A DNA stretch of 6,413 nucleotides from Acinetobacter sp. (lineage in GTDB: Bacteria; Pseudomonadota; Gammaproteobacteria; Pseudomonadales; Moraxellaceae). A program made the translations under genes and the position numbers. Below are positions 1 through 6,225 of the stretch, in pieces. The notes beneath the pieces are model-generated. The model saw only the letters and a program-made list of their open reading frames with translations, was not told the origin of the DNA and did no database searches. The stretch spans positions 1 to 6,413 of the forward strand of contig JASLIY010000198.1 of NCBI GenBank assembly GCA_030152675.1, in the 5' to 3' direction. Position 1 is the first letter of the stretch; each line of letters starts with the position of its first letter.

Positions 1-1033
1 GAAAGCTTATCTGTACACCTCCAATCCAGATATCGCCACTGGTGATGGCATTGCCATGGCCTATCGAGCCGGTTGCCGCGTGGCCAATATGGAATTTAAT
101 CAATTCCATCCGACCTGTTTATATCATCCGCAAGCGCGTTCCTTTCTGATCACCGAGGCCATGCGCGGTGAAGGCGCTTATTTACGTCTTCCGAATGGCG
201 AACGCTTTATGCTGCGCTTTGATGAGCGTGCTGAGTTAGCACCACGAGATATCGTGGCACGCGCCATTGACTATGAAATCAAGCGTTTGGGTATCCGCCA
301 TGTCTGGCTCGACATTCGCCATCAACCGGCAGACTTTGTGATTGAGCACTTCCCGACCCTGTATGCCAAGCTGATGGAACTCGGCATCGACATCACCCAA
401 GATATGATCCCCGTGGTGCCTGCGGCGCACTATACTTGTGGCGGGGTGATGGTGGATGAGCACAGTCAGACGGACTTACCGGGACTGTATGCCATCGGTG
501 AAACCGCCTACACCGGTCTACACGGCGCCAATCGTATGGCCAGTAACTCGCTGTTAGAATGCTTTGTCTATGGCATGAGTGCTGCCACGCATATCCAACA
601 ACAGTTTGATCCTGAAGTGCAACTGCCTGCGATTCCGGCTTGGGATACTTCACAGGTCAGCAATGCTGATGAAGAAGTGGTGATCTTGCAGAACTGGGAT
701 GAGCTACGCGCCACCATGTGGAACTATGTCGGCATCGTGCGCACGACGAAACGTTTAGAGCGTGCCCTGCATCGGATCGAGATGCTCAAAGCCGAAATCA
801 CTGAATATTATCAAGGCTATCATGTCACCAAGAACCTGATCGAACTGCGTAACTTGGTCTTGGTTTCAGAGATGATCGTGCGCTGCGCCATGCAACGCAA
901 AGAATCACGCGGTCTGCACTATACTCTCGACTACCCAGAACTGGCCGACACGCTGCAAAAAACGGTACTCAGCCCGCCCAACTTTCAGGTTGAGCAGATG
1001 CTGGTGAATGAGACCGAATCAGAAGCGTGTTAA
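1..1033 (+). CDS. nadB: L-aspartate oxidase NadB, C-terminal part (5' end outside the window)
   Basis: FAD-dependent cytoplasmic enzyme oxidising L-aspartate to iminoaspartate, which NadA then converts to quinolinate in de novo NAD synthesis. The reading frame is open from base 2 and ends at TAA 1031-1033, giving about 343 residues; the full family length is about 540, so roughly the first 200 residues, including the N-terminal FAD dinucleotide-binding motif, lie upstream. The frame opens with [10 protein letters not shown] and [13 protein letters not shown], which are characteristic of NadB. Residues matching those known to be active-site or substrate-binding in the succinate dehydrogenase/fumarate reductase/NadB family are all present: His of FHPT (107-109), Arg of APRDIVARA (245-247), His of AAHYTCGGV (428-430) and Arg of [10 protein letters not shown] (533-535). 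The last ~110 residues form the helical C-terminal domain with [22 protein letters not shown] and the C-terminal domain favour NadB over SdhA/FrdA. The ATG at 56 is internal, not a start. No clear terminator follows. Confidence 0.95.
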   Translation, partial: KAYLYTSNPDIATGDGIAMAYRAGCRVANMEFNQFHPTCLYHPQARSFLITEAMRGEGAYLRLPNGERFMLRFDERAELAPRDIVARAIDYEIKRLGIRHVWLDIRHQPADFVIEHFPTLYAKLMELGIDITQDMIPVVPAAHYTCGGVMVDEHSQTDLPGLYAIGETAYTGLHGANRMASNSLLECFVYGMSAATHIQQQFDPEVQLPAIPAWDTSQVSNADEEVVILQNWDELRATMWNYVGIVRTTKRLERALHRIEMLKAEITEYYQGYHVTKNLIELRNLVLVSEMIVRCAMQRKESRGLHYTLDYPELADTLQKTVLSPPNFQVEQMLVNETESEAC

Positions 1034-1076
1034 GTCATCCCTTCACACGCCCCACCGCTAAATGCAGCGACTGCGA

Positions 1077-1505
1077 TTAGTGCAGCACTGTCTTTTGCGG
1101 TGGAATCGAATAACTCCCCACCACATGTGCCACAGGTTCAGCCGAATCTGCCGAGTAAATCCACACCTCGCCCACCACCAAGGTCTTGCCGACTTTCATC
1201 AACTGGCATTTGCCCAGTAAGTCTTGTCCACCCGAAGGTTTACGCAAAAAGTTAATGTTCATATTGGTGGTCACCGCCAAACCAATCAGGCCAATTTCAC
1301 CCAAGATTGCGACATATAAAGCAAAGTCGGCCAAGGTCATCATGGTCGGCCCAGATACCGTCCCGCCCGGACGCAGGTGATCGGCGCTGATTCGATAGCG
1401 CAAGGTCGCGCCCCGATCCACAACCTCCTCGATCTGGCACTGTTCTAAGCTCTGTGGGAACTCACGTTGTAAAAATTCCTCGATTTGTAATTGGCTGACT
1501 TTCAT
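1077..1505 (-). CDS. PaaI-like hotdog-fold thioesterase (putative acyl-CoA thioesterase)
   Basis: A 142-residue protein, the usual size for a single hotdog domain of the PaaI/4HBT superfamily, whose members hydrolyse acyl- or aryl-CoA thioesters in the cytoplasm. The signature is RPGGTVSGPTMMTLADFALY (residues 45-64): a Gly-Gly pair at 47-48 starting the long hotdog helix and Asp60 in the position of the catalytic acid of PaaI-type enzymes. It is followed by the beta-strand blocks TTNMNINFLRKP and LLGKCQLMKVGKTLVVGEV. The canonical HGG of many family members appears here as PGG, a variation common in this subgroup. Start ATG 1503-1505 is supported by a Shine-Dalgarno AAGGA at 1512-1516, six bases upstream. 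It converges with nadB (43 bp between stops) and is separated from the tmk operon by a terminator, so it is probably transcribed alone. Substrate cannot be told from sequence. Confidence 0.85.
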   Translation of the reverse strand: MKVSQLQIEEFLQREFPQSLEQCQIEEVVDRGATLRYRISADHLRPGGTVSGPTMMTLADFALYVAILGEIGLIGLAVTTNMNINFLRKPSGGQDLLGKCQLMKVGKTLVVGEVWIYSADSAEPVAHVVGSYSIPPQKTVLH

Positions 1506-1560
1506 TGCACATCCTTGCGACGATTAAATTTCATCCTCCAACATAGGTAAAATTAGACCA

Positions 1561-1595
1561 AAAAGAAAGGCTTAATTGAATTAAGCCTGTCTTTT
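1561..1595 (-). terminator. Rho-independent terminator of the pabC-mltG-tmk operon (possibly bidirectional)
   Basis: A perfect inverted repeat has arms AGGCTTAATT (1568-1577) and AATTAAGCCT (1579-1588) around a single central G. After one A/G mismatch the stem can continue, with AAAAGA (1561-1566) pairing with TCTTTT (1590-1595). Read on the minus strand, the stem is followed by TTCTTTTT, a good U-tract, placing it about 75-100 bases past the tmk stop. The plus strand also has a T-rich tail (TCTTTTCTT), so it could stop readthrough from the left too. It isolates tmk from the thioesterase gene. Confidence 0.8.
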
Positions 1596-1661
1596 CTTCG
1601 TCCATAAATCACGGATGCTGCAATGTGCGTCAGCCCAACCCCTCACTCACAAACATCAGCT

Positions 1662-2270
1662 TTATAGCGAACCCTTTAAGAAACTCAGCGCCTGTGCAAA
1701 CACCTGTTCTGGCCCTTGAGTGGCATCGAGGCGTTTAATCCGCTCAGGAGCGTGTTGATGCAGTTCGGCATAGCCTGCGCGTACTTTACCGAAGAACTCC
1801 ATCTTCTCTTGCTCAAAACGATCCAATGCCCCGCGTTCGCGTGCACGCGCCATACCCAACTCAATCGGTGCATCCAACCAAAAAGTCAGATCAGGCATAC
1901 GCGGTACAAAGGTTTGGTTTAACAGCGCCAGTTTTTCACGGCTCAAGCCACGCCCAGCACATTGATAGGCAAAGCTGGCATCGGTAAAGCGATCACACAG
2001 CACCACATCATCACGCGACAGCGCCGGCATGATCACGTTTTGAATGTGTTGTGCCCGTGCGGCATACATCAGTAACAACTCAGTATCATGCGCCATTTTA
2101 TCGGCATCATCATCGGCCAACAGCAGTTGACGGATCTGCTCCGCCAAAGGCGTCCCACCCGGCTCACGGGTCAGCAACACCGCATGCTGCTGCTCGGCAA
2201 AATAGTCATAGAGTTTGCTAATCAGTGTGGTCTTCCCTACACCCTCGGTCCCCTCAAAACTGATAAACAT
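1662..2270 (-). CDS. tmk: Thymidylate kinase (dTMP kinase)
   Basis: Cytoplasmic kinase converting dTMP to dTDP with ATP, essential for dTTP supply. Length is 202 residues, usual for the bacterial family. Motifs from the N-terminus: P-loop GTEGVGKT (7-14), REPGGTP (35-41, dTMP-binding loop), DRF (93-95) followed by SFAYQ, and a LID segment RARERGALDRFEQE (142-155). Basic residues in the LID and none in the variable P-loop positions match the E. coli-like (type II) enzymes. Start choice: a GTG six bases further upstream (2274-2276) would give two extra residues, but its first base belongs to the Shine-Dalgarno AAGGAG (2276-2281). That site lies five bases before ATG 2268-2270, which is therefore preferred. 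It is the last gene of the operon, 32 bp after mltG, with a terminator downstream. Partner holB, which follows tmk in E. coli, is absent. Confidence 0.95.
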   Translation of the reverse strand: MFISFEGTEGVGKTTLISKLYDYFAEQQHAVLLTREPGGTPLAEQIRQLLLADDDADKMAHDTELLLMYAARAQHIQNVIMPALSRDDVVLCDRFTDASFAYQCAGRGLSREKLALLNQTFVPRMPDLTFWLDAPIELGMARARERGALDRFEQEKMEFFGKVRAGYAELHQHAPERIKRLDATQGPEQVFAQALSFLKGSL

Positions 2271-2275
2271 CCTCA

Positions 2276-2281
2276 CTCCTT
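2276..2281 (-). promoter_or_regulatory. Ribosome binding site that fixes the tmk start
   Basis: AAGGAG on the minus strand, followed by five bases and ATG. It overlaps the upstream in-frame GTG by one base, so that GTG cannot be served by this site. This favours MFISFEG as the true N-terminus. Confidence 0.75.
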
Positions 2282-2302
2282 CTTTTATGGTCTAGCACAA
2301 AC

Positions 2303-3358
2303 TTATTGTTTAGCGCGAAGCACAGTCAAATATTCTTGAACCGCACGGTTATGGTCTGGCAAATTACTGGAAAATTTATGTCCGCCATTGCCTGTGGCCA
2401 CAAAGTAGATCGCATCGGATTTGTCTGGATGCATCGCAGCTTCAATGGCTTTTTTGCTTGGCAATGCGATCGGGGTTGGCGGTAAGCCATGCATGGTATA
2501 GGTGTTATAGGCGGTTGGGGTGCGTAGGTCAGTACGGGTAATCTTGCCCGTGTACTGATCGCCCATGCCATAGATCACAGTTGGGTCGGTCTGTAAACGC
2601 ATGCCAAGACGTAGACGACGCACAAAGACCCCAGAGACTTGACGCAACTCACGATCCAGACTGGTTTCTTTTTCGATGATCGAGGCCATGATCAAGGCTT
2701 CATATTTATTTTTATACGGTAAGTTCGGTTCACGCTTTTCCCATGCCGCATCCAAGATCTTGACTTGACGTTGATACAGGTCTTTTAAGATCTGTTCATC
2801 ACTGGCACCCTTATCAAAGAAATACGTATCCGGTGCAAACAGTCCTTCAAGATGATCATAAGGAATGTTCAAGCGCTGAATCAGCTCAGCCTGACTGAGT
2901 GAGCTCACCTGATTGCTGACATAAGGGTCTTTTTTCAGCGCCGCCAAGAGTTGTTTGCTGGTGGTGCCTTCGATCACCAAGATGCGATTCATTTGCGCAT
3001 TTTCGGCATTGGATACCATGTCCAAGACTTGGCGAATATTCATGCCCTGTCTGACTTCATAGACCCCAGCTTTCATGGTGTCATGGATAAAGAATTTACG
3101 ATAAACCTTCAGCACGATCGGGAACTGGACTTTGTTGTCTTTGGCCAACTGATCGATAAACCCAGTATAGGTCTCACCATTATTGATTAAGAGTTTCTGT
3201 TTATTGCCCTGTACGGGATAGCTTTGAAACAAGCTCAGTTTAAGCACCACGGCGCACGCGATCAGCAGGGCCAGACACAGCAGCAGAAAAATCTTAAATT
3301 TGGATTTCTTCGGGGAGGATTTTAATTTGGTTTTTTGACTAGATGGTGTTTTCGACAT
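2303..3358 (-). CDS. mltG: Endolytic murein transglycosylase MltG (YceG family)
   Basis: Inner-membrane lytic transglycosylase that cleaves nascent peptidoglycan glycan strands internally and is thought to set strand length. Length is 351 residues, close to the E. coli protein (340). A Lys/Ser-rich cytoplasmic tail (1-22) precedes one transmembrane helix (about 23-41), giving an N-in, periplasmic-domain-out topology. A LysM-like portion (about 50-115) follows, then the catalytic YceG domain: EGLFAPDTYFF (171-181), MASIIEKETS (224-233) containing the conserved catalytic Glu (229 by position in the IEKET motif), RLRLGMRLQTDPTVIYG (248-264), YNTYTMHGLPPTPIALP (284-300) and a C-terminal HKFSSNLPDHNRAV. 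All expected motifs are intact. The start overlaps the end of pabC by 20 bp and has no obvious Shine-Dalgarno, so translation is probably coupled to pabC. Confidence 0.95.
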   Translation of the reverse strand: MSKTPSSQKTKLKSSPKKSKFKIFLLLCLALLIACAVVLKLSLFQSYPVQGNKQKLLINNGETYTGFIDQLAKDNKVQFPIVLKVYRKFFIHDTMKAGVYEVRQGMNIRQVLDMVSNAENAQMNRILVIEGTTSKQLLAALKKDPYVSNQVSSLSQAELIQRLNIPYDHLEGLFAPDTYFFDKGASDEQILKDLYQRQVKILDAAWEKREPNLPYKNKYEALIMASIIEKETSLDRELRQVSGVFVRRLRLGMRLQTDPTVIYGMGDQYTGKITRTDLRTPTAYNTYTMHGLPPTPIALPSKKAIEAAMHPDKSDAIYFVATGNGGHKFSSNLPDHNRAVQEYLTVLRAKQ

Positions 3359-4193
3359 AAGAAGTTAAATGATCAAGTTGCAAAGTTTCAAATAGCTCAA
3401 CACAAGGTTGAACCGCTAAAGTACGGCGATTTAAACGGTGTACGATTTTCATCGGCGTCAAAGCATTACAGAAAAATAAACTTTGAATCTGATCAATATC
3501 TTGCCGATCGATAACAGCGTGAGTGCAATGCAGTTGATGCTGTTGCATCCGCGCCAATATCTCAGCACGCATGACACCATGCACGCCATTATAGCGAAGT
3601 TCTGGTGTAATCCACGCATCATTGATACGAATAAAGCAATTACTGCTCACCCCTTCAACAATATGATTTTGCACATCACTGACCAAGGCCTCAGACCAAC
3701 CCTGCTGATCGGCCTCTTGTTTAAGCAGCACTTGCTCTAAACGGTTGAGGCTTTTCACTCCCACCAATGTTGGCATGCTTAGGCCGATCTGCTGCTGTAA
3801 TACTCCACTTTCAATCTGTTCAGGCACAGGAATCGCCGCGTCCTGATCAGAATAAGGCGCTGGATAATAGTAAAGATAAATATCTGCAGGCTGATCCGGC
3901 ATGCTATAGCCGCGCCCGCCTACGCCACGACTGATCAAAATCTTGACCACACCGTGAATTGGACTGCTATTTTGCGCTTTAAGCTGAGCAATACTGCGTT
4001 CAATCCATGCAAAATCCAACGGCAAACTTAAGCGCTCAGCGGCGAATTGCAGCCGTGCCCAATGTCGACTTTGTAACAAACACTGGCCCTGCACAAAGCG
4101 CATGGTGCTAAAACAACCATCTCCATAATGCAGTGCGCGATCGCTCAAAGAACATGCTTCAATCGGTATCGCATTTTTTAAACATTGCAGCAT
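3339..4193 (-). CDS. pabC: Aminodeoxychorismate lyase PabC
   Basis: PLP-dependent class IV aminotransferase-fold enzyme that splits 4-amino-4-deoxychorismate into p-aminobenzoate and pyruvate for folate synthesis. Length is 284 residues, slightly longer than the E. coli enzyme (269). Family features are SLSDRALHYGDGCFSTMR (15-32), a GVKSLNRLEQVL block (145-156) whose Lys147 is the expected Schiff-base lysine, and VEGVSSNCFI (179-188) with Glu180 in the position that contacts the PLP ring nitrogen. GVHGVMR (203-209) follows. The KSLNRLEQVL wording and linkage to mltG and tmk favour PabC over branched-chain (IlvE) or D-amino-acid (Dat) aminotransferases. Start ATG 4191-4193 puts SDRALHYGDG at the usual distance from the N-terminus; only a weak AGGG lies nine bases upstream. 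First gene of the operon; its end overlaps mltG. Confidence 0.93.
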   Translation of the reverse strand: MLQCLKNAIPIEACSLSDRALHYGDGCFSTMRFVQGQCLLQSRHWARLQFAAERLSLPLDFAWIERSIAQLKAQNSSPIHGVVKILISRGVGGRGYSMPDQPADIYLYYYPAPYSDQDAAIPVPEQIESGVLQQQIGLSMPTLVGVKSLNRLEQVLLKQEADQQGWSEALVSDVQNHIVEGVSSNCFIRINDAWITPELRYNGVHGVMRAEILARMQQHQLHCTHAVIDRQDIDQIQSLFFCNALTPMKIVHRLNRRTLAVQPCVELFETLQLDHLTSYVENTI

Positions 4194-4354
4194 AAAATTT
4201 AACCCTATTGATTTTTAAACAGAATATTTAAATACATTCAAAACCTATTTCTCTTTTCTTCATATTAAAAGCACTTTTAATTATTTTTTAGGAATAACCA
4301 CTAAGGCTATTCTGCTTTCACCCTCTTTGCACAATAAGTTACAGAGACGATTAT
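4194..4354. promoter_or_regulatory. Divergent intergenic region between pabC and sbp
   Basis: 161 bp, very AT-rich on the pabC side, which must carry promoters for both operons. For pabC (minus strand) a weak candidate is TTGAAT (complement of 4236-4241), 17 bp, TTAAAA (complement of 4213-4218), but its start point would fall next to the weak ribosome site, so it is doubtful. For sbp, a TATTCT at 4308-4313 could serve as a -10 with no good -35, as expected for an activator-dependent promoter; CACAAT at 4330-4335 is an alternative. An imperfect palindrome overlaps this area. Confidence 0.5.
4292..4312. promoter_or_regulatory. Palindromic candidate operator upstream of sbp
   Basis: GAATA (4292-4296) and TATTC (4308-4312) form a perfect inverted repeat separated by 11 bp. 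CC (4298-4299) and GG (4305-4306) continue the symmetry after one mismatch. The spacing and dyad shape resemble sites of LysR-type regulators, and sulfate-uptake genes in gammaproteobacteria are normally activated by the LysR-type protein CysB. Assignment to CysB/Cbl is inference from gene context. It ends 42 bp before the sbp start. Confidence 0.4.
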
Positions 4355-5380
4355 ATGCGTATTTCAACAATAAAACTGAGCGTCATCGTGTCATTGCTGT
4401 CTGTTTCTTCTTTCGGCTTTGCCGCGAAAGACTTTTTAAATGTTTCATATGATCCTACACGTGAACTGTACGATAACGTCAATCCACAGTTTGCGGCCTA
4501 TTGGAAAAAGGCCACGGGCCAAGATATTCAATTCAAACAATCCCACGGCGGTTCGGGCAAACAAGCACGTGCCGTGATTGATGGCTTAGGTGCAGATGTG
4601 GTGACCTTGGCCTTGGCAGCAGATATTGATGCCATTGCTGAAAAAACCAATCTCCTTCCCAAGGATTGGCAAAAGAAGTTCCCTCAGAACTCCACCCCCT
4701 ATACGTCGACCATCGTATTTTTAGTGCGTAAGAATAATCCTAAAAATATCAAAGACTGGGACGATATCATCAAGCCCGGTGTTGACGTGGTAACACCAAA
4801 TCCAAAAACATCAGGCGGTGCACGTTGGAATTATCTGGCGGCTTGGGCATGGGCCAAACATCAGTATGGTAGCGATGCCAAAGCACAAAGCTTCGTCACC
4901 AATGTCTATAAGCACACCAAGGTTTTGGATTCTGGTGCGCGTGGCGCCACCACCACGTTTGCAGAACGTGGGATTGGAGATGTGTTACTGGCTTGGGAAA
5001 ATGAAGCCTACTTAGCGGTCAGAGAGCAGCCGGGTAAATTTGAAATCATCACCCCGTCTCTGTCGATCTTGGCAGAACCACCGGTGGCGATCGTGGAAAA
5101 GAATGCACAGAAGCATGGCAATCTCAATTTGGCCAAAGGCTATCTCAACTTTTTGTATTCGCCCCAAGGCCAAGACCTTGCAGCGCAGAACTTTTACCGA
5201 CCTCGTAATGCCAACGTGCTGAAAAAATATACGCATGTGTTTAAGCCACTGCGCTTGGTGACAGTCGACAAAGAATTTGGCGGTTGGGCCAAAGTGCAGA
5301 AACAGCATTTTGAAAATAACGGCATCTTTGACCAAATCGTCAAAAGCAATTCAAACCCAACCAGTTCAAACAACAAATAG
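4355..5380 (+). CDS. sbp: Periplasmic sulfate-binding protein of the sulfate ABC transporter
   Basis: Captures sulfate (possibly thiosulfate) in the periplasm and delivers it to the CysT-CysW-CysA importer. Length is 341 residues, against about 330-340 for the family. A Sec signal peptide is evident: a short basic start (MRISTIK), hydrophobic core 8-22, and cleavage near Ala23/Ala24 (SFGFAAKDF). The mature protein begins [14 protein letters not shown]. It carries the two family signatures, QSHGGSGKQ (62-70) and NPKTSGGAR (149-157), followed by WNYLAAW, and later [13 protein letters not shown]. The tail is Ser/Asn/Lys-rich (about 330-341). Sbp and CysP are close paralogues; Sbp is favoured by overall wording but a thiosulfate preference cannot be excluded. 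There is only a weak AGAGA-type ribosome site. First gene of the plus-strand block, 87 bp before the hydrolase, with no terminator seen between them. Confidence 0.93.
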   Translation: MRISTIKLSVIVSLLSVSSFGFAAKDFLNVSYDPTRELYDNVNPQFAAYWKKATGQDIQFKQSHGGSGKQARAVIDGLGADVVTLALAADIDAIAEKTNLLPKDWQKKFPQNSTPYTSTIVFLVRKNNPKNIKDWDDIIKPGVDVVTPNPKTSGGARWNYLAAWAWAKHQYGSDAKAQSFVTNVYKHTKVLDSGARGATTTFAERGIGDVLLAWENEAYLAVREQPGKFEIITPSLSILAEPPVAIVEKNAQKHGNLNLAKGYLNFLYSPQGQDLAAQNFYRPRNANVLKKYTHVFKPLRLVTVDKEFGGWAKVQKQHFENNGIFDQIVKSNSNPTSSNNK

Positions 5381-5454
5381 TTTAATTCACAGATATTTCG
5401 CTCAATAACGCAGTCAGACGTTTGCAAAGCGTGACAGATCATAGCAACAAGCTT

Positions 5455-5460
5455 GAGGAG
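5455..5460 (+). promoter_or_regulatory. Ribosome binding site of the serine hydrolase
   Basis: GAGGAG lies seven bases before ATG 5468. An in-frame TTG at 5453 overlaps this site and is therefore unlikely to be the start. Confidence 0.7.
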
Positions 5461-5467
5461 TAGAGAC

Positions 5468-6070
5468 ATGATCCATAGCCTAATCGTTCCCGGTGTCGGT
5501 GGTAGTGATCACAATCATTGGCAGTCTTGGTTACAACGCCAACTCATGTCCTGCTCTCGCGTACAGCAACAGGACTGGAACTTGCCAATCCTATCGCGAT
5601 GGGTAGAGAACTTTGTCGAGACCCTAGATGCCGCACCTGAAGCGGTACAAGTCATCGCACATAGTTTTGGTTGTCTGACCAGTGTTGCAGCGCTGGCACA
5701 ACATCCTGAACTGGCCAAGAAAGTCAAAAAACTGATCTTGGTGGCCCCTGCCAATCCAGCACGTTTTGCACCACACGGCTTTGCCGAAAACAGCGAACAG
5801 CACTATGCAAGCTACTTTCAGCAATTGCAGATTCAAGTCCCGGCCCAAATGCTGATCAGTGAAAATGATCCGTGGTTGTCCTATGAGGATGCACAAGCTT
5901 TAGCACAGCATTGGAATGTCCCTGTGCGTAACTTAGGTCGTGTCGGTCATATCAATGTGGATTCGGGCTTTCAATGCTTTCCTGAGATTTTCAATGACTT
6001 ATTAACTGACCGACCGCAACAGTTGCATGATGTCGCCGCAGATCGCTTGTTTTTTAAATTGGCCATGTAA
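5468..6070 (+). CDS. RBBP9/YdeN-family alpha/beta serine hydrolase
   Basis: A small cytoplasmic alpha/beta hydrolase of 200 residues, matching the single-domain RBBP9/YdeN family (Ser_hydrolase). It has no signal peptide. The N-terminal strand and oxyanion region read LIVPGVGGSDHNHWQSWL (5-22). The nucleophile elbow is IAHSFGCL with Ser66 (AHSFG rather than the classic GxSxG, as is normal for this family). The acid is probably Asp134 in ISENDPW (130-136) and the base His161 in GRVGHIN (157-163). The triad is complete, so it should be active; esterase or peptidase activity is plausible but the substrate is unknown. It lies between sbp and cysT on the same strand, downstream of sbp without a visible terminator, so it is likely co-expressed with sulfate uptake. 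A role in sulfur-compound scavenging is possible but unproven. Confidence 0.88.
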   Translation: MIHSLIVPGVGGSDHNHWQSWLQRQLMSCSRVQQQDWNLPILSRWVENFVETLDAAPEAVQVIAHSFGCLTSVAALAQHPELAKKVKKLILVAPANPARFAPHGFAENSEQHYASYFQQLQIQVPAQMLISENDPWLSYEDAQALAQHWNVPVRNLGRVGHINVDSGFQCFPEIFNDLLTDRPQQLHDVAADRLFFKLAM

Positions 6071-6132
6071 AGGTCAGCCTATCACGATGAAGCGATTGTG
6101 ATTCATCGTTTGCCTGATGCTTTGCCGACCTT
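6070..6132 (+). other. Structured spacer: nested inverted repeats after the hydrolase gene
   Basis: ACGATGAA (6084-6091) and TTCATCGT (6102-6109) form a perfect 8-bp stem with a 10-base loop. An outer pair AAGGTC (6070-6075) and GACCTT (6127-6132) could enclose it, the outer arm beginning in the stop codon. There is no strong T-tract after the inner stem, so it is not a typical terminator; mRNA 3'-end protection or processing is possible. Confidence 0.45.
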
Positions 6133-6142
6133 AGTTCAATTC

Positions 6143-6170
6143 TTGATTTTTAATATTTGTTGAGTATTCA
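6143..6170 (+). promoter_or_regulatory. Weak candidate promoter before cysT
   Basis: TTGATT (6143-6148), 16 bp, TATTCA (6165-6170) in a locally AT-rich stretch. The match is imperfect (four of six and three of six consensus bases). If real, transcription would start just before the hairpin at 6180 and the hairpin would lie in the cysT leader. Confidence 0.25.
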
Positions 6171-6179
6171 TTTCATATT

Positions 6180-6214
6180 CGCTGATTGCTTTCAATCAGC
6201 GCTTTTCTCATTTT
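6180..6214 (+). terminator. Terminator-type hairpin just upstream of cysT
   Basis: A perfect 9-bp stem, CGCTGATTG (6180-6188) with CAATCAGCG (6193-6201), has a four-base loop CTTT. It is followed by the T-rich CTTTTCTCATTTT. The tail is interrupted by C and A, so termination may be partial. It ends directly before the cysT ribosome site. It could end the sbp-hydrolase transcript, attenuate readthrough into cysT, or stabilise the sbp mRNA 3' end. Confidence 0.65.
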
Positions 6215-6220
6215 GAGGAG
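6215..6220 (+). promoter_or_regulatory. Ribosome binding site of cysT
   Basis: GAGGAG lies five bases before ATG 6226, directly after the T-rich tail of the upstream hairpin. The same GAGGAG motif precedes the hydrolase gene. Confidence 0.75.
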
Positions 6221-6225
6221 TCTTC

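Noticed and set aside
393..653. Minus-strand open frame inside nadB
   Set aside because: It covers the conserved NadB active-site segment; its translation is low-complexity and unlike any family I recognise.
1034..1076. Possible terminator between the convergent nadB and thioesterase genes
   Set aside because: Only very short GCAG/CTGC-type pairings are visible and there is no T-tract in either direction.
1546..1560. FadR-like half-palindrome (TGGTC...ACC on the minus strand) upstream of the thioesterase
   Set aside because: Only the outer bases match a GntR/FadR-type site and the centre does not; chance is likely.
1596..1661. Small gene or RNA between the terminator and tmk
   Set aside because: No start with ribosome site, no stable fold and no recognisable sequence; it reads as the 3' untranslated region of tmk.
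5012..5335. Long minus-strand open frame inside sbp
   Set aside because: It lies wholly inside a well-supported gene, has no ribosome site or recognisable domain, and is an antisense shadow; the same holds for opposite-strand frames in nadB, tmk, mltG, pabC and the hydrolase.
5381..5467. Terminator or promoter between sbp and the hydrolase
   Set aside because: Apart from the 8-base palindrome TTTGCAAA at 5421-5428 there is no stable stem with T-tract and no convincing -35/-10 pair.
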